This document shows, piece by piece, positions 60,688 through 64,000 of a DNA stretch of 64,000 bases. This DNA is from Maritimibacter sp. Its GTDB lineage: Bacteria; Pseudomonadota; Alphaproteobacteria; Rhodobacterales; Rhodobacteraceae. Where the stretch lies: contig CP051232.1 in the NCBI GenBank assembly GCA_017792445.1, positions 3,694,001 through 3,758,000 on the forward strand, in the 5' to 3' direction. The notes beneath the pieces were generated by a model. It was not told the DNA's origin, did no database searches, and saw only the letters and a program-made list of their open reading frames with translations. A program made the translations under genes and the position numbers. Numbering within the stretch: the first letter of the stretch is position 1; each line of letters begins with the position of its first letter.

Positions 60688-61025
60688 GGCGGCCGGTGCT
60701 GAACAGGCGGCTTGAGGTGCAGGCCCCGGTGCGGGTGGCGGATGGCGCGGGCGGCTATGCGACCTCGTTCGAGGTGCTGGGCGAGGTCTGGGCCGCCGTG
60801 CGGCCGGGCACCGGGCGCGATGCCGAGACGGCGGGGCTGACGCTGGCGCAGGTGCCGCTGCGGATCACCGTGCGGGGCGCGCCGGTGGGCTCGCCGCAGC
60901 GGCCCGTCGCGGGACAGCGGTTGTGCGAGGGCGCGCGGGTGTTCCGGGTGCTGGCCGTCACCGAGGCGGATCCGGCGGGGGCTTACCTGACCTGCTTCGC
61001 GCGGGAAGAGGAGGTTCCGGCATGA
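60684..61025 (+). CDS. GTA head-tail adaptor / stopper (orfg7 homologue)
   Basis: 113 residues from the ATG at 60684. It is a small beta-rich protein of the phage head-tail joining type (LNRRLEVQAPVRVADGAGGY, LGEVWAAVRPGTGRDAE, YLTCFAREEEV). Position and size match GTA g7. It overlaps both neighbours by 4 bases. Confidence 0.85.
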   Translation: MRRPVLNRRLEVQAPVRVADGAGGYATSFEVLGEVWAAVRPGTGRDAETAGLTLAQVPLRITVRGAPVGSPQRPVAGQRLCEGARVFRVLAVTEADPAGAYLTCFAREEEVPA

Positions 61026-61432
61026 GTTATGGCGTGGCGGCGGCGTTGCAGACGGCGGTCTTTGGCGCGCTGGCGGGCGATGCGGCGCTGAGTGCGGCGG
61101 TGGGCGGCGCGATTTTCGACGCGGCTCCGTCCGGGGCGGCGCCGCCTTTGTACGTGATGCTGGGGGCCGAGGACGTGCGCGAGCGGAACGACGGCTTCGG
61201 GCGCGGGGCGCGGCACGATTTCGTGGTGAGCGTGGTGACCGACGTGGCGGGGTTCCACTCGGCCAAGGCGGCGGCGGTGCTGGTGTCGGACATCCTGCAG
61301 GACGCCGGGCTGACGCTGACGCGCGGGCGGCTGGTGAGCCTTGAGTTCCTGCGGGCGCGGGCGCGGCGGACCGCGCAGGGCACGCGGCGGCAGATCGACC
61401 TGCGGTTTCGGGCGCGCGTCGAGGACGACTGA
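61022..61432 (+). CDS. GTA tail terminator, DUF3168 (orfg8 homologue)
   Basis: 136 residues. It opens YGVAAALQTAVFGALAGDAA and has LYVMLGAEDVRERNDG, HDFVVSVVTDVAGFHSAKAA, and VSLEFLRARARRTAQGTRRQ; this is the DUF3168 family of phage tail terminators and GTA g8. It caps the head-proximal end of the tail tube. 4-base overlap with g7. Confidence 0.87.
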   Translation: MSYGVAAALQTAVFGALAGDAALSAAVGGAIFDAAPSGAAPPLYVMLGAEDVRERNDGFGRGARHDFVVSVVTDVAGFHSAKAAAVLVSDILQDAGLTLTRGRLVSLEFLRARARRTAQGTRRQIDLRFRARVEDD

Positions 61433-61458
61433 GTTTTCAAGAACCTGGAGTGACGGAT

Positions 61459-61872
61459 ATGGGTGCCCAGAACGGCAAGGACCTTCTGATCAAGCTCGAC
61501 ATGACCGGCGGGGGCGTGTTCGAGACCATTGCGGGCCTGCGCGCCACGCGGATTTCCTTCAACGCCGAAAGCGTCGACGTGACCAGCCTTGAAAGCCAGG
61601 GCGGGTGGCGTGAGTTGCTGGGGGGCGCAGGTGTGAAGTCGGCGCAGATCTCGGGGAGCGGGATCTTTCGCGACGAGACGACGGACGAGCGGGCAAGGCA
61701 GATCTTCTTCGATGCCGAGATGCCGGAGTTCCAGGTGATCATCCCAGATTTCGGCATCGTCGAGGGCCGGTTTCAGGTGACCTCGATCGAGTATGCCGGG
61801 TCGCACAATGGCGAGGCGACCTATGAGCTTTCGATGGCGTCGGCGGGTGCGCTGACCTTCACGGCGCTCTGA
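61459..61872 (+). CDS. GTA major tail protein (orfg9 homologue)
   Basis: 137 residues from the ATG at 61459, eight bases past GGAG; a GTG at 61450 is also possible. It is the major tail-tube protein: NGKDLLIKLDMTGGGVFETI, TRISFNAESVDVTSLESQGG, WRELLGGAGVKSAQISGSGIF, VSxxEYxG-type end (TSIEYAGSHNGEATYELSMA). One-base overlap with the next gene. Confidence 0.9.
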   Translation: MGAQNGKDLLIKLDMTGGGVFETIAGLRATRISFNAESVDVTSLESQGGWRELLGGAGVKSAQISGSGIFRDETTDERARQIFFDAEMPEFQVIIPDFGIVEGRFQVTSIEYAGSHNGEATYELSMASAGALTFTAL

Positions 61873-62195
61873 TGGCGAACCCGTGGACGGGCGAGGTGGC
61901 GCTGGTGGTCGATGGCCGCCCGCGTGCGATGAAGCTGACGCTGGGCGCCTTGGCAGAGTTGGAGGCGCGGCTGGAGGCGGACACGCTGGTGGCGATGATC
62001 GAGCGGTTCGAGGCAGGTGCATTTTCCACCCGTGATGTTCTGGCGCTGGTCGTGGCCGGGCTCAGGGGCGGCGGCTGGGATGTGACGGCGCGGGACCTGC
62101 TGGCGGCCGAGATCGAGGGCGGGCCGGTGGGGGCCGCGAGGGCTGCCGCGCAATTGCTGGCGCGGGCTTTCGCTTTGCCGGACGTGGCCAAGTGA
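61872..62195 (+). CDS. GTA tail-assembly protein GTA-gp10 (orfg10 homologue)
   Basis: 107 residues: NPWTGEVALVVDGRPRAMKL, LGALAELEARLEADTLVAMI, RDVLALVVAGLRGGG. This is the GTA-gp10/DUF3356-type tail chaperone family, of the same function as phage tail-assembly chaperones. It overlaps the next gene by 4 bases. Confidence 0.88.
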   Translation: MANPWTGEVALVVDGRPRAMKLTLGALAELEARLEADTLVAMIERFEAGAFSTRDVLALVVAGLRGGGWDVTARDLLAAEIEGGPVGAARAAAQLLARAFALPDVAK

Positions 62196-62401
62196 CGGCG
62201 TTCGACTGGCCGGTGCTGATGCGGGCCGGTTTGCGGGGGCTGGGGCTGCGGCCCGCCGAGTTCTGGGCGCTGACGCCGGCCGAACTGGTGCTGTTGCTGG
62301 GCGGCGGCGAGTGCGGCGCTCCGCTGGACCGGGCGCGGCTGGACGAGCTGGCGCGGGCCTTTCCCGATCGGGTGAATGGAGGGACGGATGGACGAGTTTG
62401 A
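62192..62401 (+). CDS. GTA small tail protein (orfg10.1, TIGR02216-like)
   Basis: 69 residues, helical: FDWPVLMRAGLRGLGLRPAE, FWALTPAELVLLLGG. It corresponds to the small phage-conserved gene between g10 and the tape measure in Rhodobacterales GTAs, probably the second part of the tail-assembly chaperone. It overlaps the tape measure gene by 14 bases. Confidence 0.83.
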   Translation: MTAFDWPVLMRAGLRGLGLRPAEFWALTPAELVLLLGGGECGAPLDRARLDELARAFPDRVNGGTDGRV

Positions 62402-63041
62402 CGCGCTCGACGAGCAGGTCGAGGCGCTGGAGACCTCGATGGGCGGGGCGGCGGCGATGGCGCGGGCGTTCGACGCCGAGATGCGGGCGATGGGAGAAAC
62501 CATCGCCGGGACGGGGCGCGAGGTGCGCATTCTGTCCAGCGGTATCAGCCGGGGCCTGCGGACCGCATTCGATGGGCTGGTCTTCGACGGGATGAAGCTG
62601 TCGGACGCATTGAAGACGGTGGCGCGGTCGATGGTGGATGCAGCCTACAACGCGGCGATCAAGCCGGTGACCAGCCATTTCGGCGGGCTGCTGGCGAACG
62701 CGGTGGAAGGGTTCATTCAGGGCGGCATGCCTTTCGCGAAGGGCGGCGCGTTCACGCAAGGCCGGGTCGTGCCTTTCGCGAGCGGCGGCGTTGTCAGCGG
62801 GCCGGTGAATTTCCCGATGCGCGGCGGGCTTGGGCTGATGGGCGAGGCGGGCCCGGAGGCGATCATGCCGCTGGCGCGCGGGGCGGACGGGCGTCTGGGT
62901 GTTCGGACGGCGGGCGGCGGGCGCCCGGTCAACGTCACGATGAACATCCAGACGCCGGACGCCGAAAGCTTCCGCCGCAGCCAAAGCCAGATCGCGGCGC
63001 AGATGGGCCGGGCGCTGGCGCGCGGGCAGCGCAACCGCTGA
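62388..63041 (+). CDS. GTA tape measure protein (orfg11 homologue)
   Basis: 217 residues from the ATG at 62388, five bases after GGAGG; an ATG at 62376 is in frame. Short for a tape measure, consistent with the short tail of a GTA: a coiled N-terminus (LDEQVEALETSMGGAAAMAR), a helical centre (LSDALKTVARSMVDAAYNAA), and a Gly-rich C-terminus of lambda-family type (FAKGGAFTQGRVVPFASGG, GLMGEAGPEAIMPLARG). Confidence 0.88.
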   Translation: MDEFDALDEQVEALETSMGGAAAMARAFDAEMRAMGETIAGTGREVRILSSGISRGLRTAFDGLVFDGMKLSDALKTVARSMVDAAYNAAIKPVTSHFGGLLANAVEGFIQGGMPFAKGGAFTQGRVVPFASGGVVSGPVNFPMRGGLGLMGEAGPEAIMPLARGADGRLGVRTAGGGRPVNVTMNIQTPDAESFRRSQSQIAAQMGRALARGQRNR

Positions 63042-63051
63042 GGAGGAAAAG

Positions 63052-63684
63052 ATGGGATTTCACGAGGTACGGTTTCCCGCATCGCTGAGTTTCGGCTCGG
63101 TCGGCGGGCCGGAGCGGCGCACCGAGGTGGTGACGCTAGCGAACGGGTTCGAGGAACGAAACTCTCCGTGGGCGCATTCGCGGCGGCGCTACGATGCCGG
63201 GATCGCGATGCGCTCGCTGGATGATGTCGAGACGCTGATCGCCTTCTTCGAGGCGCGGCAGGGACAGCTGTACGGGTTCCGCTGGAAGGACTGGTCGGAC
63301 TTCAAGTCCTGCGCCTCGTCCGGCGAGTCCGGTTTCGAGGATCAGGAGATTGGCGTGGGTGACGGCGAGACCCGGTCGTTCCAGCTGGTGAAGACCTACC
63401 AGTCCGGAGAGGTGAGCTATGCCCGGCCCGTGACCAAGCCGGTTGCCGGTTCGGTGCGCGTCGGGGTGCAGCGCAATCCGATGGCGGAAGGGGTACACTA
63501 TGCGCTGGACCTGAAGACCGGTGTGGTGACTTTCGCCACGCCGCCGGACCTCGACGCGGTGATCTACGCCGGTTTCGAGTTCGATGTGCCGGTGCGGTTC
63601 GACACGGATCGCATTCAGGTGTCGGCGGCCAGCTTCAAGGCGGGCGACGTGCCCAGCGTTCCGATTGTCGAGGTGCGGGTATGA
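63052..63684 (+). CDS. GTA distal tail protein, DUF2460 (orfg12 homologue)
   Basis: 210 residues with a GAGGAGGAA ribosome site. The DUF2460 family is plain: FHEVRFPASLSFGSVGGPER, FEERNSPWAHSRRRYDAG, IAFFEARQGQLYGFRWKDW, VGVQRNPMAEGVHYALDLKT and FEFDVPVRFDTDRI. This protein forms the distal end of the tail tube. 4-base overlap with the next gene. Confidence 0.92.
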   Translation: MGFHEVRFPASLSFGSVGGPERRTEVVTLANGFEERNSPWAHSRRRYDAGIAMRSLDDVETLIAFFEARQGQLYGFRWKDWSDFKSCASSGESGFEDQEIGVGDGETRSFQLVKTYQSGEVSYARPVTKPVAGSVRVGVQRNPMAEGVHYALDLKTGVVTFATPPDLDAVIYAGFEFDVPVRFDTDRIQVSAASFKAGDVPSVPIVEVRV

Positions 63685-64000
63685 CCGCGATTCCCGCCGA
63701 TCTGGCGGCGCATCTGGCGACCGGCGTCACGACCGTCTGCCGCTGCTGGTCGGTGGTGCGGACGGATGGCGTGGTGTTCGGTTTTACCGACCACGACCGG
63801 GGGCTGGTGTTCGACAATATCGCATTCCGGCCGGACAGCGGCATGTCGGCGGCGGCTATTCAGGCGGGGACGGGGCTGTCGGTGGACAACTCGGAAGCCG
63901 TGGGCGTGCTGAGCGATGCGACGCTGACCGAGGCGGATATTCTGGCGGGACGGTTCGATGGCGCGGCGGTGACGGCGTGGCTGGTGAACTGGGCCGAGGT
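63681..64000 (+). CDS. GTA hub protein, DUF2163 (orfg13 homologue), 5' part
   Basis: The first 106 residues or so of a frame cut by the window edge. MTAIPADLAAHLATGVTTVC, GVVFGFTDHDRGLVF, FRPDSGMSAAAIQAG and FDGAAVTAWLVNW are typical of the N-terminus of DUF2163 proteins, the iron-sulfur hub of the GTA baseplate. Translationally coupled to g12 by ATGA. Confidence 0.88.
   Translation, partial: MTAIPADLAAHLATGVTTVCRCWSVVRTDGVVFGFTDHDRGLVFDNIAFRPDSGMSAAAIQAGTGLSVDNSEAVGVLSDATLTEADILAGRFDGAAVTAWLVNWAE

Overview
The window is GC-rich, densely coded DNA from an alphaproteobacterium, almost certainly of the Rhodobacteraceae/Roseobacter group. This rests on an ordered gene transfer agent (GTA) cluster of the Rhodobacter capsulatus type at the right end, a SAM-II riboswitch before metZ, an acyl-homoserine-lactone quorum-sensing pair, a Hint-domain protein and small DUF families typical of that group. 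No tRNA, rRNA, insertion sequence or CRISPR array was seen.

Layout. 1-2.8 kb: the end of a 2OG-Fe(II) oxygenase, a NarL-type two-component pair and a DoxX protein. 3.2-14.4 kb: a mosaic glycosyltransferase locus of seven genes in which four domain types are recombined (a DXD glycosyltransferase, a GT2/GT92-like glycosyltransferase, an alpha/beta-hydrolase-like domain and a methyltransferase). No polymerase or flippase gene is present. 14.4-19.5 kb: a secreted protein, AlkB-type hydroxylase, FtsY, MgtC-like, EamA and YciB/IspZ membrane proteins. 19.6-21.0 kb: metZ behind a SAM-II riboswitch and an intrinsic terminator. 21.0-25.7 kb: a minus-strand polar amino-acid ABC transporter operon that also encodes an Asp-nucleophile alpha/beta hydrolase and a GNAT acetyltransferase. 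25.8-27.0 kb: a PhnD-like protein without a signal peptide, coupled to a TerB-like protein. 27.2-29.1 kb: a quorum-sensing island with a LuxR-type ligand-binding protein lacking its DNA-binding domain, divergent from a full LuxR and a LuxI-type synthase.

29.3-54.8 kb is mostly housekeeping: pyrG, secG, purA, thiN, tig, rpsF-rpsR-rplI, fabD-fabG-acpP-fabF-mltG. Among these lie a very acidic 922-residue protein, an IclR regulator, a GFA enzyme, a lipid kinase, a secreted protein with two PilJ-like repeats, a Hint protein and a globin.

55.0-64.0 kb is a GTA structural cluster in canonical order: small and large terminase, portal, prohead protease, capsid, connector, adaptor, tail terminator, major tail protein, two small tail proteins, tape measure, distal tail protein and the first part of the hub gene cut by the window edge. 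Most of its genes overlap by 1-4 bases. Its leader carries a candidate promoter, an intrinsic terminator and a 16-bp tandem repeat not explained by the coding genes.

Two kinds of dispersed non-coding repeat were found: pairs of palindromes centred on TTTCTAGAAA (7.4, 22.3 and 33.7 kb), and a GC-rich double hairpin followed by a conserved A/G-rich tail (49.6 and 56.8 kb, the second inside the GTA cluster).
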